Shown here: positions 51,490 to 60,017 of the stretch, piece after piece | Numbering within the stretch: position 1 is the first letter of the stretch | Layout of the letters: each line of letters opens with the position of its first letter | Assembly (NCBI GenBank): GCA_963812255.1 | Contig: CAWEUM010000005.1 | Location: forward strand, 496,001 to 560,000 | Length of the DNA stretch: 64,000 nucleotides | Direction of reading: 5' to 3' | DNA from: DATJGR01 sp963812255 | Lineage (GTDB): Bacteria; Pseudomonadota; Gammaproteobacteria; Pseudomonadales; Azotimanducaceae | Program-made: the position numbers and the translations under genes | The notes under the pieces: model-generated | Seen by the model: only the letters and a program-made list of their open reading frames with translations | What the model was told of the DNA's origin: nothing | Database searches by the model: none

Positions 51490-51712
51490 TCGGTCTTGTC
51501 GCTGCAACGCCAATGGATCGAATGTTACGCCGCTTCGGAACGAGTGGGGGCGCCACGTTCACGCCGCTCGGCGCACCGCAGAGCGCAGCCGCGATCGTAT
51601 CTCGGCACCGCGCTCGTGAAGTCCACACAAATCGCTTTCGATCTCGGCATTCACGAGGCGCCGCAAAGTTGGTCATATCGACGCTGTTGCGGTCCGCAGT
51701 GGGAGACCGATC
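51490..51712. other. Intergenic region upstream of the patatin gene
   Basis: The 223-bp stretch holds the promoter of the minus-strand patatin operon and the start of a weak plus-strand frame. No clear repeat, operator or RNA gene is seen. Confidence 0.35.
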
Positions 51713-51991
51713 GTGGAACACCGCTTTACCGAGACGCCCGATGGCACCAGCGCTGGCGCATGGTGGTCGTCGAGTGCGGCATTGCCTGAACTGGCGTGGA
51801 TGTACGACGGACGGCGTCAGGTGTTGGTGGTGACGACGAAGTCGGGTACAACCACCGAACACCGCATCGTCGGCAAGCGACGCTTAGCCGACGAGACGCG
51901 CCGCGCGTACCTGCCGAGCCTCGCGCTGCACATCGGCCGACGCGTGGCACAGTCGTCGCGGCGTGGGTCTGAGCGGCCGAGGGGCGGTTAG
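51713..51991 (+). CDS. Possible small protein, unrecognised
   Basis: The 92-codon frame starts with GTG (EHRFTETPDGTSAGAWWSSS) and has high GC at third positions over its middle (LADETRRAYLPSLALHIGRR). No ribosome-binding site or known motif is visible. It lies convergent to the fatty acid hydroxylase gene and divergent from the patatin operon. It could be a real small gene or a remnant. Confidence 0.3.
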   Translation: MEHRFTETPDGTSAGAWWSSSAALPELAWMYDGRRQVLVVTTKSGTTTEHRIVGKRRLADETRRAYLPSLALHIGRRVAQSSRRGSERPRGG

Positions 51992-52043
51992 GACATCGAG
52001 GTTCGGGCGACCCGACCCGCACGGGCGCTGTTCTGAATCGCGT

Positions 52044-52988
52044 TCAGCGATAGCCACGCCGGCGCAGCGGGATCATCATCGTTTTCCAGAACTCGTGCGA
52101 CTTCGGATAGTCGTTGGGCCGCGCGACGCCGAGACGGGCCGGCACTTCACCAGGCCGATACACGAACGTGCCGAACAGAACATCGAGCAGCGACAAGGCG
52201 ACCGCGAAGTTCTTCGCCTCGGTTGGATCGCCACTGTGGTGATAGCGATGCAGTTCGGTTCCGGTCAACACGTAGTTTGCGCATCCGGCGCGCAGATCGA
52301 CGTTGCAATGCGACACGAGCCCCTGCAGGCCGATGATCGCCGACGCGGCAAAGATGGCTTCGGGACTCGCGCCGAGGACGTAGAACAGCGGTATTCGCAG
52401 CAGACCCTGGATCAGGAAGAAGTTGAACGGATGTCCCGCCGGGTGCATCAGCACGTAAACCTGTTCCGGCAGGTGGTGCGGCGCGTGCGTCCGCCACAGA
52501 TAGTGTTTGAACGCGGTGTCGGCTTCGTGACTCCAGCGGTGTTGCCAATACTGCAGGAAATCGAACGTCACGATCAGAAGCGGCGCGGCGACCCAGACGG
52601 GCCAGTGTGTGATCGGACCTACATGTGAGATGCTCAAGCTGATGCCGATGAACGCGAGGGCAAAGTTGGTGGCGGCGCCGGTCAATCCACCGGCGAGGAA
52701 GTATTTGATGTCGCGGCCGAAGAACGTCCGCAGCGTCATGCGCCAACGTGCATCCAACGGATAGGCAAATTCCAGCGCAACGAGCACGACGATGAACGTA
52801 CCGGTCGTCGCCGCCATCGTGGCGATCAGGTTCCAATGTTCGACGAGTGCGAGACCGATGATCGTGATGTTGGCCACGAACATCGTCGGCCACGTTAGAT
52901 AGCGCACCGCCCATGGGGTACGGCCGATGCCCGCGCTAGCGCTGGTGAAGACTGTCGCCGAACGCTCTGCGACTGACGCGTGATTCAC
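52044..52988 (-). CDS. Fatty acid hydroxylase/sterol desaturase-family membrane protein
   Basis: The product is 314 residues; GTG start overlaps the TetR stop (GTGA). Four or more membrane helices are visible. The di-iron His clusters of the FA_hydroxylase family are present: HRWSHE (HxxxH), HAPHH (HxxHH) and HRYHH (HxxHH), plus SHCNVD. These enzymes insert oxygen or double bonds into lipids or sterols in the membrane. It is cotranscribed with and probably repressed by the TetR regulator encoded directly upstream. Confidence 0.85.
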   Translation of the reverse strand: MNHASVAERSATVFTSASAGIGRTPWAVRYLTWPTMFVANITIIGLALVEHWNLIATMAATTGTFIVVLVALEFAYPLDARWRMTLRTFFGRDIKYFLAGGLTGAATNFALAFIGISLSISHVGPITHWPVWVAAPLLIVTFDFLQYWQHRWSHEADTAFKHYLWRTHAPHHLPEQVYVLMHPAGHPFNFFLIQGLLRIPLFYVLGASPEAIFAASAIIGLQGLVSHCNVDLRAGCANYVLTGTELHRYHHSGDPTEAKNFAVALSLLDVLFGTFVYRPGEVPARLGVARPNDYPKSHEFWKTMMIPLRRRGYR

Positions 52989-53620
52989 GATCGTTTCCTC
53001 TTGGGTTGCGTTTTTCGTTCGGCCGCGTTCGGCGCGATGCCCCGCCACAACGTGTCGAGCATCGCGCGCACCGCAATGTGGGGGATCTCGCCTTCGTGCA
53101 GTCCCATCAACTCGAACAACACGACGCTGTGCATCGTCGCGACAATCAGCCCCGATACCGCCGTCGGCTTCGGGGCATGGATGGCGCCCTTGTCGTGCTG
53201 TTCGGCGACGTATTGCGCGATCGCGTTGTTGAGCGTGCTTGCGGGGGATTGGCCGAAGCGCTGCAGAAATTCGTCAATGCCGATTGCGGGATGCGTAATC
53301 AGCGGCAACATGCGCGGGATCGCGGCGCGGAAATACTCGAGCGTCAGTTCGCCGATAATCTGCAGCGCTTTTCGAACGTCCTTTTGTGCGCGCGCCTTGA
53401 TCAGAAGATTGGCAGTATCGGCTGGCGGCGGCGCCATCGCAGCGAGAAACAACGCGGTTTTCGTCGGGAACCGTTTGAACAACGTCGCTTCCGATACCCC
53501 CATTCGTCTGGCGATCTCGCGTGTTGAGCCCAGCGCGCCGCCTTCGATGAACACCTCCCGCGCCGCACGCAGGATATCGGCGTCTTCGATTGTCTTGGGT
53601 CTGGCCAGAGCGGATCCCAT
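52985..53620 (-). CDS. TetR-family transcriptional regulator
   Basis: The product is 211 residues, started at MGSALARPKTIED because a longer frame would run through the operator. The HTH is at about 11-55 (ILRAAREVFIEGGALGSTR, then EIARRMGVSEATLFKRFPTK). The C-terminal half is typical TetR_C (VSGLIVATMHSVVLFELMG). The hydroxylase gene overlaps it by 4 bp and is almost certainly its target. An inverted repeat TTAAGT-n8-ACTTAA just upstream of the ATG fits autoregulation. Confidence 0.9.
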   Translation of the reverse strand: MGSALARPKTIEDADILRAAREVFIEGGALGSTREIARRMGVSEATLFKRFPTKTALFLAAMAPPPADTANLLIKARAQKDVRKALQIIGELTLEYFRAAIPRMLPLITHPAIGIDEFLQRFGQSPASTLNNAIAQYVAEQHDKGAIHAPKPTAVSGLIVATMHSVVLFELMGLHEGEIPHIAVRAMLDTLWRGIAPNAAERKTQPKRKRS

Positions 53621-53625
53621 AGTTT

Positions 53626-53645
53626 TTAAGTAAGCGCACACTTAA
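53626..53645. promoter_or_regulatory. Inverted repeat, probable TetR operator
   Basis: TTAAGT (53626-53631) and ACTTAA (53640-53645) are perfect complements separated by eight bases. The repeat begins six bases upstream of the TetR start codon on the minus strand. Binding there would block transcription of both the regulator and the hydroxylase. Confidence 0.65.
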
Positions 53646-53731
53646 TAACTCGGATGATCCAGATGCGCAACCCCTACGAGGATTTTCGAAACCCCACTTG
53701 CGGCCGTTGGTCGCGTTGCCGGCGAGACCCC

Positions 53732-54190
53732 TCAGCGTAGGACATCGACCAGTTTGTCCAATGTTTCCCCCCAGCCGCGCTCGCGGTCCCCAGCGGAGTC
53801 ACCGCCATCCAGGATGACCAGTTGATCGGTCACGATGAGATCGGTCTGCGCCGCATCGCCGACAAATTCCACGGTCACCATGGAAGTGGTAATTCGTTGG
53901 CTGGACCGCGCAATGGTCATCGAAAAACACAAACGCTGATCGGTGACGATGTCTTCGTAGCGGCAGTCTTCGGTGAACGTCTCACCGCCGCGGGGACCGA
54001 ACGTGATGCGTTTGACACCGCCAACACGAAAGTCGTGCGCGTCGATCGTCGACGACCAGGTCGCATCGCCCGGCACATACCAACGTGCTAGTTCGGTCGC
54101 GCCGCTCCACGCAGCAAACGCGCGCGATCTCTGCACCTTCAGGAGACGTCGGACTACGATGGTGTGATGCGACGTGAAAATACCTTTCAT
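53732..54190 (-). CDS. SRPBCC/AHSA1-family protein
   Basis: The product is 152 residues, started at MKGIFTSHHTIV with GAGGAGAAGGAG directly upstream. The START-like helix-grip fold is seen in SRAFAAWSGATELARWYVPG, GGVKRITFGPRGGETFTEDC, RLCFSMTIARSSQRITTSMV and the C-terminal helix GWGETLDKLVDVL, which lines a ligand pocket. Such proteins are common partners of ArsR-type regulators. Its start overlaps the ArsR-like stop by 4 bp (ATGA). It probably binds a small hydrophobic ligand. Confidence 0.85.
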   Translation of the reverse strand: MKGIFTSHHTIVVRRLLKVQRSRAFAAWSGATELARWYVPGDATWSSTIDAHDFRVGGVKRITFGPRGGETFTEDCRYEDIVTDQRLCFSMTIARSSQRITTSMVTVEFVGDAAQTDLIVTDQLVILDGGDSAGDRERGWGETLDKLVDVLR

Positions 54191-54564
54191 CTCCTTCTCC
54201 TCGGGGTTTTCGTCGGCTGGATGCCCTGCTCGTTTAGCATGGCGTTCTCCTCGAGGTAGCGATCGAGCGCGTGGAGACGCTGATGCCAGACGAGGCGGCG
54301 CTGCGAAATCCAGCTTTCCGCTTTGCTCAGCGGTTCGGGATTCAGCCGACACCAACGCTCGCGACCGCGCTTTTCGCACGTCACCAGACCCGCCGTCTCG
54401 AGAACGGCAAGATGCTGGTGCGCCGCGGGCAGCGACATCGACAGGGGTTCGGCGAGTTGACCGAGGGTCGCCTCGCCGCGCGTCAGGCGAGCGAGCATTG
54501 CCCGCCGCCCCGGATCACCGAGCGATTTGAAGACTAGGTTCAAGGCGTCGTCATACTTAGCCAT
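54187..54564 (-). CDS. ArsR-type winged-helix regulator
   Basis: The product is 125 residues from MAKYDDALNLVFKSLGDPGRRAML. The winged helix-turn-helix has LGQLAEPLSMSLPAAHQHLA and a wing TCEKRGRERWCRLN. It lacks the Cys residues of metal-sensing ArsR proteins, so it belongs to the ligand-free or SRPBCC-linked group. A 7-bp inverted repeat spans its start codon, suggesting autoregulation. The SRPBCC gene follows with a 4-bp overlap. Confidence 0.87.
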   Translation of the reverse strand: MAKYDDALNLVFKSLGDPGRRAMLARLTRGEATLGQLAEPLSMSLPAAHQHLAVLETAGLVTCEKRGRERWCRLNPEPLSKAESWISQRRLVWHQRLHALDRYLEENAMLNEQGIQPTKTPRRRR

Positions 54565-54576
54565 GTGCTTAAGTAT
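54553..54576. promoter_or_regulatory. Inverted repeat over the ArsR-type start codon
   Basis: ATACTTA (54553-54559) and TAAGTAT (54570-54576) are perfect 7-bp complements separated by ten bases that include the ATG. The dyad is the size expected for a dimeric winged-helix regulator and would repress its own operon. Confidence 0.6.
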
Positions 54577-54682
54577 TCGGATATCGGGGCCGATCGTCAA
54601 CAACGTGGTGCCGGATACCTCGTCAGAGCAGTAGCGCTATGTACCGACCGAGAAACAGAGCGCCGCGCTAAGTGGCAACCGT

Positions 54683-55924
54683 TTAACGTCTCGGGGCCGC
54701 ACTTCCCGCGAACCGCTCAACGCGGTCCCGAAATGTCATGCAGCGTTCGAGGATCCCGAGATCAGACTGCGTCACACCCACCGCCCGCATGAACTCGACC
54801 CAACGACTGGCAACCCCCGCTACCTCGCGCGCAATGCGCTGGGCCCGCGCCGCTTCAAGCCCCATGCGCTGCGCCGCCGCATTGAAATTATCGACGCTCG
54901 GCGTCGTGCCGAAGGCCCCAAGCGCGATCGCGTGCGAACCCTGCAATCCCGTGTGCGGAACGACATCGTAGGCCGGCGTGAACTCGTACTGTGTCTCGCC
55001 ACCTTTCTTGTAGAACGCATGGTTGCGCAGGTGATCGTCGGTGTTGCCAATCGCCACGTTGAACAACAAGCGCCGAAAAATGCGCTCCGCAAGATCTGCC
55101 GTATCGCCGCCGATCCGATTCCCCAGCTGAAAGATTCCCGGATACGACATTGCGGATTCGTCGTATTGCGTGATGTCGAATTTGTTGATGAGACTCGCCA
55201 CCGAGACCAGATGGTGCTGATGCGTCCCGTTGCGATCGAAACGTTCGACCAGTAACACGTCGCCCCTGCTCGTTTCCGTTAGCTGCACATCCGGCACATC
55301 GATGCCGGCCTCGCGGGCCATCCGCATCGTCGCGCATTCGACGCGACACATGTCGACCAGATCCGACTCGCGGCCGAACTTCGCGATCCAGTAACGACCT
55401 TCGTGTTCGATCAGTGTTTTCGGCCGCGCGCCCCCGAGACCGCTACCCTGCAGAAAGAACGGTTCGAGGCTTCGGTCGACCTCGCGTCCGGCCTCGATGT
55501 CCTCCGCAATGTGCTGCAGGTGAACCAGATTATCGAAGGGGCGCCGCGGCGGAGGTGGTGGTTTGTCTCTGATCTCGGCGGTGAAGTGCAACGCGCCGAC
55601 TCCCTCACCTGATGCTGCCAGCAGAAATTCGATGTGCGTGATCGGTGGAGGTTGCCGTGTTTTGGAGAGTTGCCGCCGCCCCCACTCGTCGGGTCCGCCG
55701 TCCAGCAGCACGCCGAAGATGCCGGGCGCCTCACGCGTCCGGATGTTCTCGCACACGTCGGGCGTGAGCGGCAGATTGATGGGATCGAGCGCAAATGCGC
55801 TGGGATGCTCGAGGTACGCCTTGGCGTATTTGAAGCGGCCACGGGTCGAATCGAGCAGCAATTGTCCCGCAAGGATCACCTGGCCTTCGCCAACGTCGAC
55901 ATGCACGAAGAGCTTCTCCGCCAT
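54683..55924 (-). CDS. hipA: HipA-type serine/threonine kinase toxin
   Basis: The product is 413 residues. The HipA N-terminal couple domain is seen (VHVDVGEGQVILAGQLLLDS and RGRFKYAKAYLEH). The kinase core follows: GSGLGGARPKTLIEHEGRYWIAKF, which combines the P-loop and phosphate-binding Lys, the catalytic loop GNTDDHLRNHAFY, and the metal Asp in PAYDVVPHTGL. HipA phosphorylates a tRNA synthetase and induces growth arrest or persistence. It overlaps hipB by one base (TGATG); a GTG just upstream could also start translation. Confidence 0.92.
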   Translation of the reverse strand: MAEKLFVHVDVGEGQVILAGQLLLDSTRGRFKYAKAYLEHPSAFALDPINLPLTPDVCENIRTREAPGIFGVLLDGGPDEWGRRQLSKTRQPPPITHIEFLLAASGEGVGALHFTAEIRDKPPPPPRRPFDNLVHLQHIAEDIEAGREVDRSLEPFFLQGSGLGGARPKTLIEHEGRYWIAKFGRESDLVDMCRVECATMRMAREAGIDVPDVQLTETSRGDVLLVERFDRNGTHQHHLVSVASLINKFDITQYDESAMSYPGIFQLGNRIGGDTADLAERIFRRLLFNVAIGNTDDHLRNHAFYKKGGETQYEFTPAYDVVPHTGLQGSHAIALGAFGTTPSVDNFNAAAQRMGLEAARAQRIAREVAGVASRWVEFMRAVGVTQSDLGILERCMTFRDRVERFAGSAAPRR

Positions 55925-56268
55925 CACAACTCCCAGTCCGCCGCCGCACCTGGCGCGCGCGCCCGCTGACGCTCGCCGCTTCGACTCAACGCTTCGCCCA
56001 ACGTGTCGTCGCCGGCCGCGAGCACGCGGTCGAGCGCGGCCGGCATGCCGAACACGTCGAGAACCGCAAGGTACGCGGCTACGGTCACGTGCGCCGAGCC
56101 GGATTCCACCTTCTTGATCGAACCCGGTGACAGGCCGGTCTTGTGGGCCGTTTCCAGCTGGGTCCAGTTCCGCAGCAGTCGCGCGCGTTGCAAGCGCGCG
56201 CCGAGCGAGGCGAGGGAACGCGTTGCGGCATCGCTCAGTTGCGCGTGTGCCTTGGATGGTCTGGGCAT
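55924..56268 (-). CDS. hipB: HipB-type XRE antitoxin
   Basis: The product is 114 residues. The XRE helix-turn-helix reads SLGARLQRARLLRNWTQLET, AHKTGLSPGSIKKVESGSAH; the C-terminus is basic and Ala-rich. HipB dimers bind HipA and repress the operon at promoter dyads. Here an AT-rich spacer with palindromic TATA-type boxes lies directly upstream. Gene order antitoxin-toxin with overlapping stop/start is typical. Confidence 0.9.
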   Translation of the reverse strand: MPRPSKAHAQLSDAATRSLASLGARLQRARLLRNWTQLETAHKTGLSPGSIKKVESGSAHVTVAAYLAVLDVFGMPAALDRVLAAGDDTLGEALSRSGERQRARAPGAAADWEL

Positions 56269-56412
56269 TTATAAACCCACTAAATTAGTTAGCAGATTTA
56301 TATAATCATGGAGTCGAAGAATCAATATCAGATTAATATAAGGTCTCTAATATAGTTAAAAGGCTTATATAAGTTCAATTCAGGTCCGATTCGGTGGATT
56401 CCTGGTGTCAAT
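56269..56412. promoter_or_regulatory. AT-rich promoter region of hipBA with palindromes
   Basis: This 144-bp spacer is strikingly AT-rich compared with the rest of the window. It contains CTTATATAAG (56364-56373, perfect palindrome), TTTATATAA (56297-56305) and several TATAATATA-like strings. It probably carries the hipBA promoter and operator. The composition suggests recent arrival of the module. Confidence 0.55.
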
Positions 56413-57600
56413 CTAAAGCCCCAGCACCTCTTTCGCGATAATGTTGTGCTGCACCTCGCTGGAGCCACCTGCAATGGTGTAGCCGCGATGGTGGTAGCGC
56501 GCCGAGGCGATGTACTGCGCATAGTCGGGACCGATTGGCTGCGCATCGCCCGACGCGGTGCAGTCCATCGGCGCGGACCAGTAGCCGATCGCCTCGAACA
56601 GCACTTCGTCCATTGCCTGCACCAGTTCCGAGCCTTTGAGTTTCAGCATCGACGGTTCGGCACCGATGACACCGCCGCGATCAGCTTCGCTGAGCAACCG
56701 CAGACTGGTCATTTCCAGCGCGTCGAGGCGGATCGTCAATGCAGCCACCTTGGCCGCAAACGGTTCGGTGTCGGCGAGCGTCTCAACACCATCCGCCTCG
56801 CTTCGCAGGATCTCGACGACGCGCGACAACAGGCGGCGATTCTCCGCAACCCGACTGACCATCAGACGCTCGTCACCGAGCAGGCGCTTCGCCACCGTCC
56901 ACCCCGTGTTCTCTTCGCCGAGCCGGTTCTCCACCGGAACGCGCACCTCATCGAAAAACACCTGGTTCCATAAGCGCTTGCCGTTGTATGCGTACAGCGG
57001 TTCGATGGTGATGCCGGGCGTCTCCAGATCGATGAGTAGAAAGCTGATGCCGCGTTGCGGCGCTGTAGAGTCGTTGGTCTTTACGAGCACGAAAATCCAA
57101 TCGGCATGCTCGGCTGCCGACGTCCAGATCTTCGAACCCGTGACGACGTAGTTGTCGCCGTCGCGCACCGCGCGAGTGCTCAGCGACGCGAGGTCCGACC
57201 CCGCCTGCGGCTCCGAATATCCCTGACACCACCACAAATCGGCGTTGCGGATCGCCGGCAGAAAGTGGGCCTGCTGCGTCGGATTGCCATAGCGGATGAT
57301 CGCGGGACCGACCATGTTGAAACCAAATCCGGACAACGCCGGTGCGTGCGCGAGCCGGCACTCGACATCGAACAGGTGGCGTTGAACCAGCGACCACCCG
57401 GTACCACCGTGCTCGACGGGCCAGTGAGGTGCCGCCCAACCCCGTTCGTTCAGCGTTCGAGTCCAGGCGATGAGTTCGTCCTGGCCGACCGGCGCACCAC
57501 GCTTCACCTTTTGCGACAACGTTGCCGGCAATCGGTCGCGCAGAAACGTCCGGACTTCGTCGCGGAACTGCGTTTGCGTCGGCGTGAGCGCGAGCCGCAT
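56413..57600 (-). CDS. Acyl-CoA dehydrogenase
   Basis: The product is 395 residues of the ACAD fold. The N-terminal helical domain ends near GGTGWSLVQRHLFD. The middle beta domain has YSEPQAGSDLASLSTRA (FAD/acyl contacts). The C-terminal helical domain ends with RYHHRGYTIAGGSSEVQHNI, IAKEVLGL, the classical ACAD signature. The length and motifs fit the broad FadE group including steroid- and side-chain-degrading forms. It is the first oxidation step of beta-oxidation and is followed by a crotonase gene 73 bp upstream on the same strand. Confidence 0.92.
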   Translation of the reverse strand: MRLALTPTQTQFRDEVRTFLRDRLPATLSQKVKRGAPVGQDELIAWTRTLNERGWAAPHWPVEHGGTGWSLVQRHLFDVECRLAHAPALSGFGFNMVGPAIIRYGNPTQQAHFLPAIRNADLWWCQGYSEPQAGSDLASLSTRAVRDGDNYVVTGSKIWTSAAEHADWIFVLVKTNDSTAPQRGISFLLIDLETPGITIEPLYAYNGKRLWNQVFFDEVRVPVENRLGEENTGWTVAKRLLGDERLMVSRVAENRRLLSRVVEILRSEADGVETLADTEPFAAKVAALTIRLDALEMTSLRLLSEADRGGVIGAEPSMLKLKGSELVQAMDEVLFEAIGYWSAPMDCTASGDAQPIGPDYAQYIASARYHHRGYTIAGGSSEVQHNIIAKEVLGL

Positions 57601-57673
57601 CAGATCGCTTTCGAGGCGAGCCGTTGTCTCGACACCGCACGCGGCGCTACGAGTCGTGCGAAGTCCGATGGGC

Positions 57674-58477
57674 TCATTTGCCAGTAAACTTCGCTGTGCG
57701 CTTCTCCTGAAACGCGCGTACCGCCTCGCGATGATCCTCGCTCAGCATCGTCTGGCGTTCCGCGCCCAGACAGATCGGCATGATCAGGCTCGATACCGCG
57801 CGCAGATACGCATTCACCGCCTGCTTGGATGCGGCGATCGCCCGCGGTGCTCCGGCCGCCAGGCGCGCCGCGATGTCGAGCGCCTTCGGCAGGAGTTCGG
57901 TGTTGTCTTCGACATAGAAGTTGACGAGGCCGAGATCGAACGCCTCCCGCCCCTTAATGCGATCGCCCGTCATCAGAAAGTACTTCGCCTTGTTGACGCC
58001 GATCAGAAACGGCCAGATCAGTTGGCCACCGTCACCCGCGCCGATACCCATGTTGACATGGGTATCGGCAAACACCGCAGACGGACCCGCCACGACCACA
58101 TCGCACAGCAATGCGAGATTTGCACCGAGCCCCATCGCGTATCCGTTCACCGCAGAGACAATTGGCTTGTCGCATTCGAGGATGTGATCCACGATCTGGC
58201 GCGCCTCAGTCCACATGTCGGGACCCTCTGAACTCGAACCAATGGCGTCGCCGGGAGAGAAATCGCCGCCTGCGGAAAACGCCCTGCCCATCCCCGTCAG
58301 CACGAGAACGCGCAGCGCACGGTCATCGGCGAAATCGCGACTGAAACGCGCCAGTTCGGCGTGCATCGGGCCGTTGATCGCATTGAGCCGTTCCGGGCGA
58401 TTCAACGTGACGATCGCGATTCCGTCGTCGCGTCGCTCAATCTGCAACGTCTGATAATTCTCTTGCAGCAACATCAT
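57674..58477 (-). CDS. Crotonase-family enzyme lacking the usual glutamates
   Basis: The product is 267 residues with GGAGGTC before the ATG and an ATGA overlap with the AraC-type gene upstream. The fold and oxyanion hole (GRAFSAGGDFSPG, residues 64-76) are conserved. At the two positions that usually carry catalytic Glu there are Asn120 (MGLGANLALLCD) and Thr139/His140 (DTHVNMGIGAGDGG). So this is not a canonical hydratase; it may be an isomerase, hydrolase or a structural relative. It probably acts on CoA thioesters with the neighbouring acyl-CoA dehydrogenase. Confidence 0.85.
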   Translation of the reverse strand: MMLLQENYQTLQIERRDDGIAIVTLNRPERLNAINGPMHAELARFSRDFADDRALRVLVLTGMGRAFSAGGDFSPGDAIGSSSEGPDMWTEARQIVDHILECDKPIVSAVNGYAMGLGANLALLCDVVVAGPSAVFADTHVNMGIGAGDGGQLIWPFLIGVNKAKYFLMTGDRIKGREAFDLGLVNFYVEDNTELLPKALDIAARLAAGAPRAIAASKQAVNAYLRAVSSLIMPICLGAERQTMLSEDHREAVRAFQEKRTAKFTGK

Positions 58478-59478
58478 GACCTCCGCTTTTCCGCACGGTA
58501 CTGCGAAGGCGTGCGTCCCGTCCAACGCCTAAACGACCGCGCGAAATTCGATTGATCCGAAAAGCCCAGCATGTATGCGACATCGGTCACCGCATGGTGT
58601 GGTTCATCGAGGTAACCGAGTGCGAGTTCTTTGCGAACATTGTCCAGCAGCGCGCGAAACGACACGCCGCGATCGCTCAAACGGCGTCCCAGGGTACGTT
58701 CGCTCATGTGCAACCGATGCGCGAGCCCGGCGCGGGTTGGCTCCCCATTGCTGAGCATGTCGATCAACGCGAGCTTCGCGCGGCTCAGTACATCATGTCG
58801 ATCCATCTGAGCGATGTACTTCAGTGCAACCTCATCGTTGGCGCGCGCCAGCGCCGGATTCTGTCTGGGCAGAAACTTCTCGGTCTGATCGCGTCGGAAC
58901 ACCACGCTGGTGCGATTCGAACCGTAGTGAACGGGGCACCCGAAGAATTTCGCGAGCTGCTTGTTGCAGGGCGGCTGCGACCGGCTCATTTCCACCCGCA
59001 GCGGTTTGAACTCCTCATAGGTGATATCGCGGCACATCGAAACGACCGCGGTGGTTGCCGCGTCGATGGCTTGCTGCGGCCAGCCTTGCGCCGGCTCGAT
59101 CCGCAGCTGAAGCTCGGTAGCGTTCGTCTCGAGGCGAATGTCGATCGCGGTCGACACCAGTCTGTGATAACGCACGAGGCGTTCCAGCGCTTCACGCACG
59201 TTGCGGCTCGCAAGCCATGCATAACCGAGCGCATGAAAATTCGCCGGCAGCGCCGCCATACCGGTTTCGAACGCAAAACATTGGTTCCGAGTCAAACGCT
59301 CGCACTGCTTCCAGAGCTTCCGCACGGCCGACAACTTCAGGCGACTATCGGGATCACGATAGGGCTCCGGGTCGAGACCAGCGGCGCGAAACACCTGCGC
59401 GGAATCGAGCTGGTAGTTGGCCAGCACGCGCGACGTCGCCTCGTGTCCAAGCGCCAGCGATGTCATGCATTCGATCAT
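58474..59478 (-). CDS. AraC-family transcriptional regulator
   Basis: The product is 334 residues (start MIECMTSLALGH; MTSLALGH 12 bases on is possible). The N-terminal arabinose-binding-like domain (PF12625 type) is followed by a C-terminal double HTH: RAGLAHRLHMSERTLGRRLS and DVAYMLGFSDQSNFARSFRRW, TGRTPSQYR. It precedes the crotonase gene with a 4-bp overlap, so it probably controls the crotonase/acyl-CoA dehydrogenase operon. This family commonly senses lipids or fatty-acyl compounds. Confidence 0.9.
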   Translation of the reverse strand: MIECMTSLALGHEATSRVLANYQLDSAQVFRAAGLDPEPYRDPDSRLKLSAVRKLWKQCERLTRNQCFAFETGMAALPANFHALGYAWLASRNVREALERLVRYHRLVSTAIDIRLETNATELQLRIEPAQGWPQQAIDAATTAVVSMCRDITYEEFKPLRVEMSRSQPPCNKQLAKFFGCPVHYGSNRTSVVFRRDQTEKFLPRQNPALARANDEVALKYIAQMDRHDVLSRAKLALIDMLSNGEPTRAGLAHRLHMSERTLGRRLSDRGVSFRALLDNVRKELALGYLDEPHHAVTDVAYMLGFSDQSNFARSFRRWTGRTPSQYRAEKRRS

Positions 59479-59630
59479 GGATAGCCAGTCTAACCATCGC
59501 AATGGCCGAACGGGACGACGAGTTGGCTCCGGCTGACCAGCGCGCTTCGCGATTTCATCTACACTGCGCGGCGCTCGATTCTCGCCGAGCAACACATTGT
59601 CGAAGCACCCTCTCCTCACTGCGGTACACC

Positions 59631-60017
59631 ATGAACAAGGCCAAAGCCGCCGCGATCATTCAGGCGCAATTCGATCGTCAGACACGCGAATCCTCCGGCT
59701 GCGAGACGATCCCGCCCACCACGGCGTTCGATGTGGTGGTGGCAACCTGGCGCGCCGCCGACGCAGTATTTGCGCATCGCCTGGGTGCGCCTCCCCTGGA
59801 ACCGTTCACACTCGCGGTCATGGCGTTGATGCACGGCGCCGTAACGCCGTCGTTCGCATCCGATCCGGGGATCCAGGCGTATTTCATTCGTGCGTTGTTC
59901 CAGATCACGCGCGATCTCGACGACCTTCCGCTGTCACCGTTCGACCGCGAACTCATCGATGCGACCTTGACGGCCGCGAGTGACCTCGCCCCGCATTGGT
60001 TTCCGAAGGAGCGTTGA
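59631..60017 (+). CDS. Small protein of unknown function
   Basis: The product is 128 residues from MNKAKAAAIIQAQ. It is helical (FAHRLGAPPLEPFTLAVMAL, FIRALFQITRDLDDLPLSP). No family is recognised. Its start lies about 150 bp divergent from the AraC gene. It is followed by a short spacer and the EVE-domain gene on the same strand. Confidence 0.6.
   Translation: MNKAKAAAIIQAQFDRQTRESSGCETIPPTTAFDVVVATWRAADAVFAHRLGAPPLEPFTLAVMALMHGAVTPSFASDPGIQAYFIRALFQITRDLDDLPLSPFDRELIDATLTAASDLAPHWFPKER

Noticed and set aside
50593..51789. A 398-codon plus-strand frame covering the patatin gene
   Set aside because: Arg/His/Gly-rich antisense frame; patatin motifs on the minus strand are decisive.
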